A stretch of DNA of 14,257 bases from a candidate division TM6 bacterium UASB124 (GTDB lineage: Bacteria > Babelota > Babeliae > Babelales > RVW-14): contig CAMBZK010000015.1 of the NCBI GenBank assembly GCA_945872225.1, forward strand, positions 1 through 14,257, in the 5' to 3' direction. Position numbers and translations under genes: made by a program. Shown here piece after piece: positions 5,906 through 13,823 of the stretch. The notes under the pieces are model-generated. The model saw nothing but the letters and a program-made list of their open reading frames with translations, searched no databases and had not been told where the DNA came from. Within the stretch, counting starts at the first letter, position 1. Every line of letters begins with the position of its first letter.

Positions 5906-6153
5906 GCATTATTTACATAAATATTTAGGCGATTAATTCAATTTCAAAAGAGGTCTTCTTTAAACCATTGCTGCGGACCCCGGTCTGAACGAGGCTTTGT
6001 TTTAGCCTGTTTTTCGATTCAAAAATGAGCAATGTGTTGATCAGGTCAGCATAACGCAACCGCTGATTAGATGCTTACCGCTTGTGTGGTTTTTATGTGT
6101 GGGAAGGCCCTGCTAGTCGATTAATGCTGGAAGCGTCGATCTAGAGAGTGTTT
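5906..6153. other. Intergenic stretch without a supported gene
   Basis: No reading frame, tRNA or rRNA is seen. The only structure found is an inverted repeat, CATTGCT (5966-5972)/AGCAATG (6028-6034), enclosing a second hairpin AGGCT (5992-5996)/AGCCT (6004-6008) followed by G and T5, and a weak hairpin around 6113-6142. The whole gene-free interval is 5609-6153, which also holds the terminator and the repeat element listed separately. Confidence 0.6.
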
Positions 6154-7203
6154 TTAGGGTCGAATGATATCAAGATTGAAATCGTCAAATTTCCCTTGTT
6201 CAGCCTTATAGCCACCAACAAAAGCAATCATAGCACCGTTGTCCACGCAAAAAGCAGGGGGCGCGATAACGAGTTGCTTTTTATTATTGGTACAGAGCTT
6301 GAGCAAGCGTTGGCGCAGATATTTATTGCAGGCAACCCCACCGACAAAGGTAACGGCCGTAACATCGGGGTAGCGCTTGAGCGCTAGCTTGAGACGCTTT
6401 TCAAAAATATCACCCATGCAAACCAAGAGCGAACTGGCGACTTGCTGGCGTAGCTCTGGGGTGATTGCTTCAACGATCGGGCCGGTTGCCATGCTGTAGG
6501 CGCCGCGGTTAACTAAATCGTACAGGACCGCTGTCTTGAGACCCGAGAAACTAAAGCCAATAAAATCGTCACCAAGTGGCTTAGTGCGGGGGTATTTAAA
6601 AAAATCTTCAAAATTAACTTCTGATGCAAGCTTTTCTAGAATGGCACCACCGGGGTAGCCAAGTCCTAAAACTTTAGAAATTTTATCAAATGCCTCACCG
6701 GCCGCATCATCGATAGTGTGGCCAATGACGGTGTAATCACCAAACCCTTTAACCAGGTACAGTGCGGTGTGGCCACCAGAGACTGAGAAGGCGATGAAGG
6801 GGAATTTAAGGTCTTGGTTGATGCTCCCATCTGCTTGCAAAAAAGCCGAGAAGATATGCCCCTCAAGGTGGTTTACCCCAATAAGTTTTTTCTTGTGAGC
6901 AAAGGCGATGCCCTTACCAAAACAAATGCCGACGAGCAGTGAGCCAACCAATCCAGGGTGATTAGTAACGGCTACGGCATCAATGGCATCCAAGGGAATA
7001 TTTGCATTGGTGAGTGCCTCAGCTACTACGACATCTATTTTTTCAAGTTGGGTTCGTGAAGCAAGTTCTGGGACTACGCCGCCATAGCGCTTGTGCATAG
7101 CAATTTGAGAAAACAGGGCGTGACCTAAAAGTTTTTGATGGGTGCTGTCGAAAATCGCAGCACCCGTATCATCACAAGATGTTTCAATACCAAGAATTAG
7201 CAT
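6154..7203 (-). CDS. tsaD: tRNA N6-adenosine threonylcarbamoyltransferase
   Basis: TsaD (Kae1/Qri7 family) transfers threonylcarbamoyl from threonylcarbamoyl-AMP to A37 of ANN-decoding tRNAs, working with TsaB and TsaE in bacteria. The 349-aa length is typical. The ASKHA-fold motifs are in order: GIETSCDDTG (residues 5-14), PELASR (45-50), the metal ligands H112 and H116 in NHLEGH, SGGHT (142-146), DDAAGEAFDK (165-174), YPGG (183-186), FSGLKTAV (219-226), GGVACN (288-293), and CVDNGAMIA (319-327), which holds the metal-binding Asp. All key residues look intact. It begins 3 bases after the rho stop (TAA-GCT-ATG) with no clear ribosome site, so its translation is probably coupled to rho. Confidence 0.96.
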   Translation of the reverse strand: MLILGIETSCDDTGAAIFDSTHQKLLGHALFSQIAMHKRYGGVVPELASRTQLEKIDVVVAEALTNANIPLDAIDAVAVTNHPGLVGSLLVGICFGKGIAFAHKKKLIGVNHLEGHIFSAFLQADGSINQDLKFPFIAFSVSGGHTALYLVKGFGDYTVIGHTIDDAAGEAFDKISKVLGLGYPGGAILEKLASEVNFEDFFKYPRTKPLGDDFIGFSFSGLKTAVLYDLVNRGAYSMATGPIVEAITPELRQQVASSLLVCMGDIFEKRLKLALKRYPDVTAVTFVGGVACNKYLRQRLLKLCTNNKKQLVIAPPAFCVDNGAMIAFVGGYKAEQGKFDDFNLDIIRP

Positions 7204-7206
7204 AGC

Positions 7207-8925
7207 TTATTTGTTGTTTGACTCAGACGACTTTTTCTTGAGCATCTGTTCCCAGAACTCTTGATTAGTCTTGGTCTTGCGCATTCTATCGATCAATAAC
7301 TCCATGCCTTCATTAGTACTCATGGTGCTAATGAATTTCTGCAAGACGAGTGAACTCTTCATCTCATCTTCAGTGAACATGAGCTCTTCGCGACGCGTAC
7401 CAGATTGTTGGAGGTCGAACGCCGGGAAAATACGCTTGTTGGAAAGTTTTCTGGTTAAATGAATTTCCATGTTGCCGGTCCCCTTAAACTCTTCGAAAAT
7501 AACTTCGTCCATACGAGAGCCAGTTTCAACCAGGGCCGTAGCGATAATGGTCAATGAACCACCTTCTTCAACGTTACGTGCTGCGCCAAAAAAGCGTTTT
7601 GGACGTTGCAGTGCGTTTGCGTCAATACCACCGGTCAGGACTTTGCCTGATGCAGGAGCAAGCGTGTTGTACGCACGAGCAAGGCGGGTTAGTGAGTCGA
7701 GCAGGATTACCACATCGCGACCACATTCAACTAACCGTTTGGCTTTTTCAAGCACAATTTCGGCAACTTGAACGTGACGTGTGGCGTACTCATCAAAGGT
7801 TGAGCTTACCACTTCTGCTTTGACTGAGCGCTCCATGTCGGTTACTTCTTCTGGGCGTTCATCAATGAGCAAAATCATCATGATGAATTCGGGGTTATTT
7901 TTCACGATGGTATTGGCCAGCTCTTTGAGCAAGAGCGTTTTACCCGTCTTTGGCGGTGCAACAATCAAACCACGTTGCCCTTTGCCGATGGGGACCAATA
8001 TGTCCATAATCCGTGTAGAGATAACCGTTGGGTCACCTTCAAGATTGAATTTTTTATTGGGGAACAGTGCTGTCAGGTTTTCAAACATCGTTTTGGTTGA
8101 GACGTGTGTTGGCGTCTCGTAGTTGATGCTTTCAATACGTTGCAGCGCAAAGTATTTTTCGCCTTCTTTTGGCTTACGGATGGTGCCTTTGATGCTATCG
8201 CCCGTTCTAAGGCCAAAGCGTTTGATGTGGGCAGGGGAGACATAAATGTCATCCGGTCCTGGCACATAGTTAAATTTTGGTGAGCGAAGAAAGCCAAAGC
8301 CATCTTGCAAGCGCTCTAAAATACCCTCGCACCAGATCTCGACGCGTTGGTCTGACTGTGACTCGAGGATCTTAAAAATAATTTCTTGTTTTTTGAGTGA
8401 TGCTACTTCAGGAATGTGCAGCTCTTGTGCGTAGGTAATAAGCGCAGTGATATTCATCTCTTTCAGCTCTTGCACATTGATAGATTTCATCGGCTGACCG
8501 TTAGGTTCAACTGGACGAGGTGCCATGATTTCATCAAGGTTGTCTTGATGCTGCATTTGAGGTGCGCGTTCACGTTGTTGTTGAGCACGGTAGGGATTTT
8601 GTTGTCCCTGTTGGTGCTGCTGGCGCTCACTACGTTCTGGGCGCTCTTGTCGCTCTTGCCGATCACCTTGATCACGGTTATTAGGATCACGCGGGCTATT
8701 CTGGCTATTATTGCCTTGTGCGCGGCGCTCCCCTTGGGGCTTTCGCGTATCGTTACGAGGACGATTTTGTTGGCGGCGTTGATCGTGTTGTTGTGCTGGC
8801 TGTTCAGCTGCTGGTCGTTGTGGTTCTTGTGGCTCTGTTGGTTGAGCAGGCTCTACTGGTAACTGTTCAGGAATCTCTCCTGACTGTTCAACAGCCAAAG
8901 GAACTAATTTTTTTTTATTATCCAT
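7207..8925 (-). CDS. rho: Transcription termination factor Rho with long N-terminal disordered extension
   Basis: Rho is the hexameric RNA-dependent ATPase that terminates transcription. The canonical part is present: Rho_N/SAP-like helices (about 148-190), the cold-shock-like RNA-binding domain (about 197-270, EGILERLQDGFGFLRS), Walker A APPKTGKT (323-330), DERPEEVTDM (355-364), Walker B VVILLD (405-410), the Q-loop region, and the C-terminal SGTRREELMF. The Walker A third variable residue is Thr where Ala is common, and the ring segment reads FDEYATRHVQ where Pro is common after DE. At 572 aa it is about 150 residues longer than E. coli Rho (419 aa). Residues about 15-145 are Gln/Arg/Pro/Asn-rich with no predicted fold. 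It heads a two-gene unit with tsaD behind a 202-base leader. Confidence 0.96.
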   Translation of the reverse strand: MDNKKKLVPLAVEQSGEIPEQLPVEPAQPTEPQEPQRPAAEQPAQQHDQRRQQNRPRNDTRKPQGERRAQGNNSQNSPRDPNNRDQGDRQERQERPERSERQQHQQGQQNPYRAQQQRERAPQMQHQDNLDEIMAPRPVEPNGQPMKSINVQELKEMNITALITYAQELHIPEVASLKKQEIIFKILESQSDQRVEIWCEGILERLQDGFGFLRSPKFNYVPGPDDIYVSPAHIKRFGLRTGDSIKGTIRKPKEGEKYFALQRIESINYETPTHVSTKTMFENLTALFPNKKFNLEGDPTVISTRIMDILVPIGKGQRGLIVAPPKTGKTLLLKELANTIVKNNPEFIMMILLIDERPEEVTDMERSVKAEVVSSTFDEYATRHVQVAEIVLEKAKRLVECGRDVVILLDSLTRLARAYNTLAPASGKVLTGGIDANALQRPKRFFGAARNVEEGGSLTIIATALVETGSRMDEVIFEEFKGTGNMEIHLTRKLSNKRIFPAFDLQQSGTRREELMFTEDEMKSSLVLQKFISTMSTNEGMELLIDRMRKTKTNQEFWEQMLKKKSSESNNK

Positions 8926-9127
8926 CGTACCCTACGAAAAAAGAATCCTATCAATGAGATCTATGAATAGAACAGAAAAGAAAGTGGTAAATTACAGAGA
9001 TAAGGTTGGTGCATCCATAAACGGAAGCATTGAAAATTTAATGATTTAGGCCGGTTGAACGAACGTTCTGGCTTTACCGTTTAAGTAAAGCACAAAAATA
9101 AGTTTAAATCAAACGGCCCAAAAAAAA
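8926..9127 (-). other. rho 5' region between secF and rho
   Basis: This 202-base gap upstream of rho should hold its promoter and leader, and rho messages are often autoregulated there. I see no convincing -35/-10 pair. Two weak dyads are present: GAAC-GAAC-GTTC (9057-9068) and CCGTTT (9078-9083) with AAACGG (9112-9117) around a long loop. Neither is followed by a U-run on the minus strand, so the end of the polA-rpmA-secF message is not clearly marked. Confidence 0.4.
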
Positions 9128-10021
9128 CTAGTTTTTAGCTTGAATGACTAGGGTTGCTGAGCTTGCAATGTAAATTGAGGAATAGGTACCAACAATAATG
9201 CCAGCTAGCATAACGATTGAGAGACCACGCAATGTTTCACCGCCTAAAATAACGATTGCTAACACAGAAAGTGCTGTTGCAAAACTGGTTAACAATGTAC
9301 GGCGTAATGTTTGGTTAATGCTCAAGTTAAAAATGTCATACTCAGAAGCGCCTCTATGTTTAACGAGGTTTTCACGAATACGGGCAAAAATAACAATAGT
9401 GTCGTTGAGTGAGTAGCCCAGCACTGCAAGTATTGATGCCAACACGTGCAATGAGATTGGCTCTCCCGAGAGAAGCACAAACACCATCACCGCAAGGATA
9501 TCGTGTATGAGCGACACAATTGCGCCTAGACCAAAGCGAAACTCAAAGCGTAACCCGATGTAGAGTAACAAAATAACGAGGGAGATTAAGACCGCAATTA
9601 CGGCGTTTCGTGTCGTATCTTTTCCTGCTTCTGCACCAACCAGCTGAATGTTGTCAATACGGAACGAATTGCCAGCAATAGCCGTTGTAAGAGCTTTGGA
9701 AATCTGAGCTTCGGTATCACGCTCTTGTGTGCTTACCGTGATCCAAAAGTTACGGTTTGATGTGCCGATACTTTGAATTACCGCGTCCTTCCAACCACCA
9801 TCACTAATTGCTTTTCGCACACTGCCGATGTCTGCCGGCTGGTCAAAGGTGATTTGCACCTGAGCGCCACCAGTAAAGTCGATGTGATAAGAAAAACCAC
9901 CTTTTGCAATGTACGCCGCCGTTCCCACTGCAAAATAAAGAATAGATATTACAAGCCAAAAATACCGGTACTTTAAAAAGTCAAACCTGCATTTTACTGA
10001 ATCAGTAGCTGTTGACAGCAT
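9128..10021 (-). CDS. secF: Protein translocase subunit SecF
   Basis: SecF, normally paired with SecD, uses the proton-motive force to pull exported proteins through SecYEG. The 297 residues fit a stand-alone SecF with six membrane segments: one near 20-39, a periplasmic domain opening with the family motif YHIDFTGG (45-52), then five more segments from about 138 onward, including VIAVLISLVILLLYIGLRFEFRFGLGAI (in part), the LHVLASILAVLGYSLNDT region and the closing LSIVMLAGIIVGTYSSIYIAS. The conserved motif GYSLNDTIVIFxRIREN has Ala213 (codon GCC) where Asp is the rule. A GGAGAG ribosome site lies 3 bases before the ATG. The gene follows rpmA by 26 bases; secD is not adjacent on either side. 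Confidence 0.93.
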   Translation of the reverse strand: MLSTATDSVKCRFDFLKYRYFWLVISILYFAVGTAAYIAKGGFSYHIDFTGGAQVQITFDQPADIGSVRKAISDGGWKDAVIQSIGTSNRNFWITVSTQERDTEAQISKALTTAIAGNSFRIDNIQLVGAEAGKDTTRNAVIAVLISLVILLLYIGLRFEFRFGLGAIVSLIHDILAVMVFVLLSGEPISLHVLASILAVLGYSLNDTIVIFARIRENLVKHRGASEYDIFNLSINQTLRRTLLTSFATALSVLAIVILGGETLRGLSIVMLAGIIVGTYSSIYIASSATLVIQAKN

Positions 10022-10047
10022 AATCTCTCCGTTCTGTTACCGCCCTT

Positions 10048-10308
10048 TTATTGCGTTATCTGTAACACCGAAACAAATTTTCTTCCGCGGTAGCCTTTAT
10101 GAAATTTAACGCTACCAGCTGTGCTTGCGAATAGGGTATCATCACCACCACGCATAACACCGTTACCAGGGTGAACCTTGGTGCCGCGTTGGCGTACCAA
10201 AATCTCGCCGCTATTTACAATTTGACCATCAAAACGCTTGCAGCCAAGTCGTTTAGAATGACTATCGCGACCGTTACTAGTAGAACCGCCGCCTTTACTC
10301 GTTGCCAT
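10048..10308 (-). CDS. rpmA: Large ribosomal subunit protein bL27
   Basis: bL27 sits near the peptidyl-transferase centre of the 50S subunit, and its N-terminal tail reaches the tRNA ends. The 86 residues match the family: MATSKGGGSTSNGRDSHSKRLG, then FDGQIVNSGEILVRQRGTKVHPGNGV and GGDDTLFA (parts cited). There is no cleavable N-terminal extension of the Firmicutes type. An AAGGA ribosome site lies about 6 bases before the ATG. It sits between polA and secF; rplU (bL21), its usual upstream partner, is absent from this window. Confidence 0.97.
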   Translation of the reverse strand: MATSKGGGSTSNGRDSHSKRLGCKRFDGQIVNSGEILVRQRGTKVHPGNGVMRGGDDTLFASTAGSVKFHKGYRGRKFVSVLQITQ

Positions 10309-10391
10309 GCTAAATCCTTACGAATTAATCAAGGTGAAAAATTATTTTTTACAGAATCAAATGCTAGATAAGAATGAGTAAAACTCGCAAA

Positions 10392-10422
10392 ATAGTCTGT
10401 CGTTTTTTTAAAAAATTGTCAA
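10392..10422 (-). promoter_or_regulatory. Possible promoter upstream of rpmA
   Basis: A consensus TTGACA (10422-10417) lies on the minus strand in the gap between polA and rpmA. The best nearby -10 candidate, GACTAT (10397-10392), is 19 bases away, so spacing and match are poor. An A/T tract between them could aid promoter bending. Confidence 0.3.
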
Positions 10423-10433
10423 AGACTTTTGCC

Positions 10434-13223
10434 TTATTTAGTGATCTTTGCCCAGGTTGCTCCCGATCGTATGGTAACTTTAAGGGGGATTGGCCATGTA
10501 ACGACTTCGGTCATAAGCCTCTGGACGGTATTTTTGACCATCTCATGCTCTTCCAGTGGCAGCTCTACAACGAGCTCATCGTGAATTTGTAAAATTAAGC
10601 GGGCAGCCATTTTCTGGTCGATGAAGGCTTTATCGATGTTAATCATGGCTAATTTCATAATTTCAGCCTGTGTTCCCTGGACGGGGGTATTAATTGCCAT
10701 GCGCTTGCCGCCTTCGAAGAGCGTTTTATTGCGCTCGGCCAGCTCGGGAATGTAGCGCCGGCGGCCGTGCCAGGTTTCAACATAGCCATCAGTTACGGCT
10801 TGGGCTGTTGTTTGTTCGATCCATGTTGCTACCCCAGGAAAGCGCTCAAAATACTTCTCGATGTATGTTTTTGCCTCGCTTGGCTTGATGCCTAGGTCTT
10901 TTGCAAGGCCAAAAGGGGTTATGCCATACATAATGCTAAAATTGATGCGTTTGCCAAGCTGCCGCTGATCATGGGTAACTTGATCAACGGGAACATCAAA
11001 CAGTTGGGCACTTGTTTCAGTGTGAATATCTTGGTCATGTAAAAAAATATTTGAAAGCGTCGCATCTTGGGATAGCTGGGCCAAAATGCGTAATTCAATT
11101 TGTGAGTAGTCGGCCGATAAAAAAATCTTTCCTGCTGGGGCATAAAAAGCATCGCGAATTTGTAGGCCAAACCCTTCAGAAACGGGAATGTTTTGTAAAT
11201 TTGGGTCAGCGCTCGAGAGTCGCCCCGTAGCCACTTGGGTTTGGCTATAGCTGGTGTGCACGCGGTCTGTTTTGGGGTTTATGTACCCTGGCAGGGGTTC
11301 TAAGTAGGTGGTTTTGAGCTTGGTGAGCTCTCGGTAAGTGAGGATAAGCCCAGGGATTGGGTGCTTTGTACTCAATGCTTGCAGTACTTCTTGATCGGTT
11401 GACCTGCTGCCCTTAGCGCTTTTTTTAACCGTGGATAAGCCAAGCTGGTCAAACAAGAGCGTTTCTATTTGCTTGGGCGAATTAAGGTTGATCTTTGGTG
11501 CTCCAACCACATGTGGGATGCTGGCTAAAATGGTATCTTCGACTTTTTGAATAGCCTCTTTAACCGCAACCATGGTAACAGCAATTTTTTCAGCATCAAG
11601 TTTAATGCCGTACTCTTCCATCCGGCGTAGCACTTGATAAAAAGGCATCTCAATCTCCTGTAGCAACTTTAGCAGCTTTGGCTGGTGAGACAATTTTTCT
11701 TGTAGGAGTGGCTTGAGCTTATAGGTTTGCAAAGCATCATGAGCGCCGTATTCTGCCCCTTCCTCGACCGGGACTTGGGCAAAGGTGGTGCGGTGCTTAC
11801 CCAGTACATCTTTGAATTTTGTCATTGGTTCGTGCAGGTAGCTGAGTGACAATGCTTTCAGGTTGATGCGATCGTTGTCACCACTACGTAATAAACTGGC
11901 AGCGATAATGGTGTCAAAAAAAATGGGCTGTGTTGCAATGCCAGCGCAATCAAGTACCATTTGGTCAAACTTAGCATTATGCATCACCAGTTTGGTGTTA
12001 GGGTTTTCGAGCAGTGGCTTAAGGGCGGCGAGTACAATAGCGCGGGCTACTTGTTTACCCTCTTCATGGCCTATCGGAACATAAAAGGCTTCTTGTGTGT
12101 TAGCGGCAAAAGAAATGCCAACAAGCTCATCTTGCATCGGTTGGCTGCCTGTTGTTTCGGTATCAAGCGCAATCCAGTCTGCGGCTGCAAGCGTTTTAAC
12201 CATCGCACTGAGTGCTAACTCGTCTTGCACAACAATGAGGCGCCACGTGGGCGGTACGTCTTGCGTCGTGGCATCTGCTTGGACTGCTGGTTGCTCTTGA
12301 TCGAAGAGCGAGGTGTTGAATGGTTTCTTTGGCGCTGGCTTAGGGTCAGTAACAGGGGTTTGTGGAAAGCGCTTTTGTAAATCTTTCAATAAACTTGAGA
12401 ACTCTAGGGTGGCAAATAATTCAGCAGCGCCAGCCCAGTTTTTTTGCTCAAAGCGCAAGTCGTCTAAGCGTTCATGGATTGCTGGCGGTTTTAACAGAAA
12501 CAAATTATAGCTCAGAAAGGCGAGTTCTTTTTGCTCTTCAAGCAATTTTCGTGTGCGCTCTTTTTGTACAGCAGTTATATTTTGGTACAGGTTCTCAAGT
12601 GAGTCGAACTGTACGACCAGGTCTTGTGCTCCCTTTTTACCTATGCCAGCAACACCAGGAATATTATCGGAAGAATCGCCTAGGAGTGCATAATAAAAGG
12701 GAATTTTTTCCGATGGGAACCCTTGCTCTTGGGCAAAAGCATCTTGATCGATCAAGCGCTCTTTGAATGGATCAAGAATCAAAACATCTTCAGATAAGAG
12801 CTGATACATGTCTTTATCGGGGCAAACCAGAACAATCTGATGGTTAGAAAAATGTGTAGCCAACCCAGCAATAACATCATCACCTTCATACCCATCGATC
12901 GTGATTTGCGTTATTTTAACGGCGTCTAAAAATTTGATGATGTACTCTTTTTGGATAAAAAGGTCACTAGGTGGCTTTTGCCGGGTTGCTTTGTAGGCAG
13001 GGTAATCATCATGGCGAAAGGTTTTTCCTTTAGGGTCCCAGGCAATGACGAGGTGTTCAGGGGAAAAATCATCGATAATTTTTTTAATAGCGCGGCAAAA
13101 ACCGTAAACGGCTTGCGTCGGGATGCCGGATGCAGTTTGTAGCTGCTTGATGGCGTAATATGACCGGTATAAAAGGTATGACCCATCAATGACAAAAAGC
13201 GCGTCTTTTTTTATCTGAGGCAC
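10434..13223 (-). CDS. polA: DNA polymerase I
   Basis: This 929-aa three-domain enzyme processes Okazaki fragments and fills repair gaps. The 5'-3' exonuclease domain (about 1-290) has DGSYLLYR, GYEGDDVIAG, CPDKDMYQL and the helix-3-turn-helix GDSSDNIPGVAGIGKKGA. The 3'-5' proofreading domain (about 328-515) keeps its acidic residues: D354 and E356 in DTETTG, D420 in HNAKFD, and D496 in YGAHD, so proofreading should be active. The polymerase domain (about 530-929) has motif A DYSQIELR with D705, motif B RQLGKRINFSIMYG (754-767) with Phe762, and motif C HDE (881-883). The start codon is GTG at 13223 with only a weak GAAAGA site; no earlier in-frame ATG exists. It leads the polA-rpmA-secF series. 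Confidence 0.97.
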   Translation of the reverse strand: MPQIKKDALFVIDGSYLLYRSYYAIKQLQTASGIPTQAVYGFCRAIKKIIDDFSPEHLVIAWDPKGKTFRHDDYPAYKATRQKPPSDLFIQKEYIIKFLDAVKITQITIDGYEGDDVIAGLATHFSNHQIVLVCPDKDMYQLLSEDVLILDPFKERLIDQDAFAQEQGFPSEKIPFYYALLGDSSDNIPGVAGIGKKGAQDLVVQFDSLENLYQNITAVQKERTRKLLEEQKELAFLSYNLFLLKPPAIHERLDDLRFEQKNWAGAAELFATLEFSSLLKDLQKRFPQTPVTDPKPAPKKPFNTSLFDQEQPAVQADATTQDVPPTWRLIVVQDELALSAMVKTLAAADWIALDTETTGSQPMQDELVGISFAANTQEAFYVPIGHEEGKQVARAIVLAALKPLLENPNTKLVMHNAKFDQMVLDCAGIATQPIFFDTIIAASLLRSGDNDRINLKALSLSYLHEPMTKFKDVLGKHRTTFAQVPVEEGAEYGAHDALQTYKLKPLLQEKLSHQPKLLKLLQEIEMPFYQVLRRMEEYGIKLDAEKIAVTMVAVKEAIQKVEDTILASIPHVVGAPKINLNSPKQIETLLFDQLGLSTVKKSAKGSRSTDQEVLQALSTKHPIPGLILTYRELTKLKTTYLEPLPGYINPKTDRVHTSYSQTQVATGRLSSADPNLQNIPVSEGFGLQIRDAFYAPAGKIFLSADYSQIELRILAQLSQDATLSNIFLHDQDIHTETSAQLFDVPVDQVTHDQRQLGKRINFSIMYGITPFGLAKDLGIKPSEAKTYIEKYFERFPGVATWIEQTTAQAVTDGYVETWHGRRRYIPELAERNKTLFEGGKRMAINTPVQGTQAEIMKLAMINIDKAFIDQKMAARLILQIHDELVVELPLEEHEMVKNTVQRLMTEVVTWPIPLKVTIRSGATWAKITK

Positions 13224-13281
13224 AGCAAATCTTTCATTTTTTTGGGGAAATATAACTTTTTATTTGGCAAAATTTCTCAGT

Positions 13282-13298
13282 GCTCTAAAGTATAGAGC
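13282..13298. promoter_or_regulatory. Perfect 6-5-6 dyad between divergent polA and ruvX
   Basis: GCTCTA-AAGTA-TAGAGC is an exact inverted repeat in the 141-base gap between polA (minus) and ruvX (plus). A TTGGCA at 13264-13269 lies upstream on the plus strand, with TAAAGT (13286-13291) 16 bases on, so the dyad may overlap a ruvX promoter. The evidence is positional only. Confidence 0.35.
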
Positions 13299-13364
13299 GT
13301 AAAATAGAAACAGGAACTAAAACAAGGGGGCTGCTGTTGGTGGTCTCCAGAAGTGTAAAAAACT

Positions 13365-13796
13365 ATGAAAGCATTAGCGCTTGATTTGGGTGATCGATGG
13401 GTTGGGACGGCTCTCTCTGATGGTATGCGTATATCGTGTAAGCCATATCAAACAGTTGATTTAGATGAGTTAGAGTCATTTTTGGAAAAGTTCTTGGCAG
13501 CTGAGCCAATAACAACGGTTGTTGTTGGGTACCCAAAGACATTTTCTGGCGGCGAAAGCGCTCAAACAAATAAGATCGTTTTGCTAAAAAATAGCCTAGA
13601 AGCACAATTTGCTGAAATAAAGGGGCGTAGTGTAACATGGATACTGTGGGATGAGCGCTTGAGTAGTAAGCGGGCACTAGAAGTTCAGCAAGGGTCGTCA
13701 TCGCCTGAGGCAAAGAAAAAGAGCCATTCTATAGCGGCTGCTTTCATTCTACAGAGTTATCTTGATAACTTAGCGTTTCATGCAGTAGTATCATAA
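13365..13796 (+). CDS. ruvX: YqgF/RuvX family RNase H-fold nuclease, variant active site
   Basis: YqgF/RuvX proteins are RNase H-fold nucleases implicated in 16S rRNA 5' maturation or, as predicted resolvases, in Holliday-junction cutting. At 143 aa it has the family length. It starts MKALALDLGDRWVGTALSD with the first acidic residue D7, has VVGYPKTFSGGES (residues 53-65), WDERLSSKRA with E97, and ends with the helix HSIAAAFILQSYLD. In the family this last helix begins with Asp (as in V-D-S-A-S-A of E. coli YqgF). Here it is His121, codon CAT, one base from Asp. Activity may be altered unless another residue substitutes. The ATG at 13365 matches the family start, though the ribosome site is weak. 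An EamA-type gene follows 27 bases later. Confidence 0.9.
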   Translation: MKALALDLGDRWVGTALSDGMRISCKPYQTVDLDELESFLEKFLAAEPITTVVVGYPKTFSGGESAQTNKIVLLKNSLEAQFAEIKGRSVTWILWDERLSSKRALEVQQGSSSPEAKKKSHSIAAAFILQSYLDNLAFHAVVS

Positions 13797-13823
13797 AAAA
13801 CAGGTTGTTAGGGGTAGAGGTTC

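Noticed and set aside
6009..6025. TTCGATTC resembling a tRNA T-loop
   Set aside because: The flanking bases do not form the 5-bp T-stem with a closing G-C pair, and no acceptor or anticodon arm can be drawn.
6039..6050. GATCAGGTCAGC resembling part of the SRP (4.5S) RNA
   Set aside because: The GGAAG tetraloop region and asymmetric internal loop that define SRP RNA are absent nearby.
8416..8862. Hydrophobic plus-strand frame of 148 codons inside rho
   Set aside because: It is the antisense of the Gln/Arg-rich Rho extension; Gln and Arg codons read backwards give Leu and other hydrophobic residues. It has no ribosome site or family match.
13363..13713. Minus-strand frame of 116 codons over ruvX
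   Set aside because: It is fully antisense to a gene with clear RuvX family motifs and has no recognisable features of its own.
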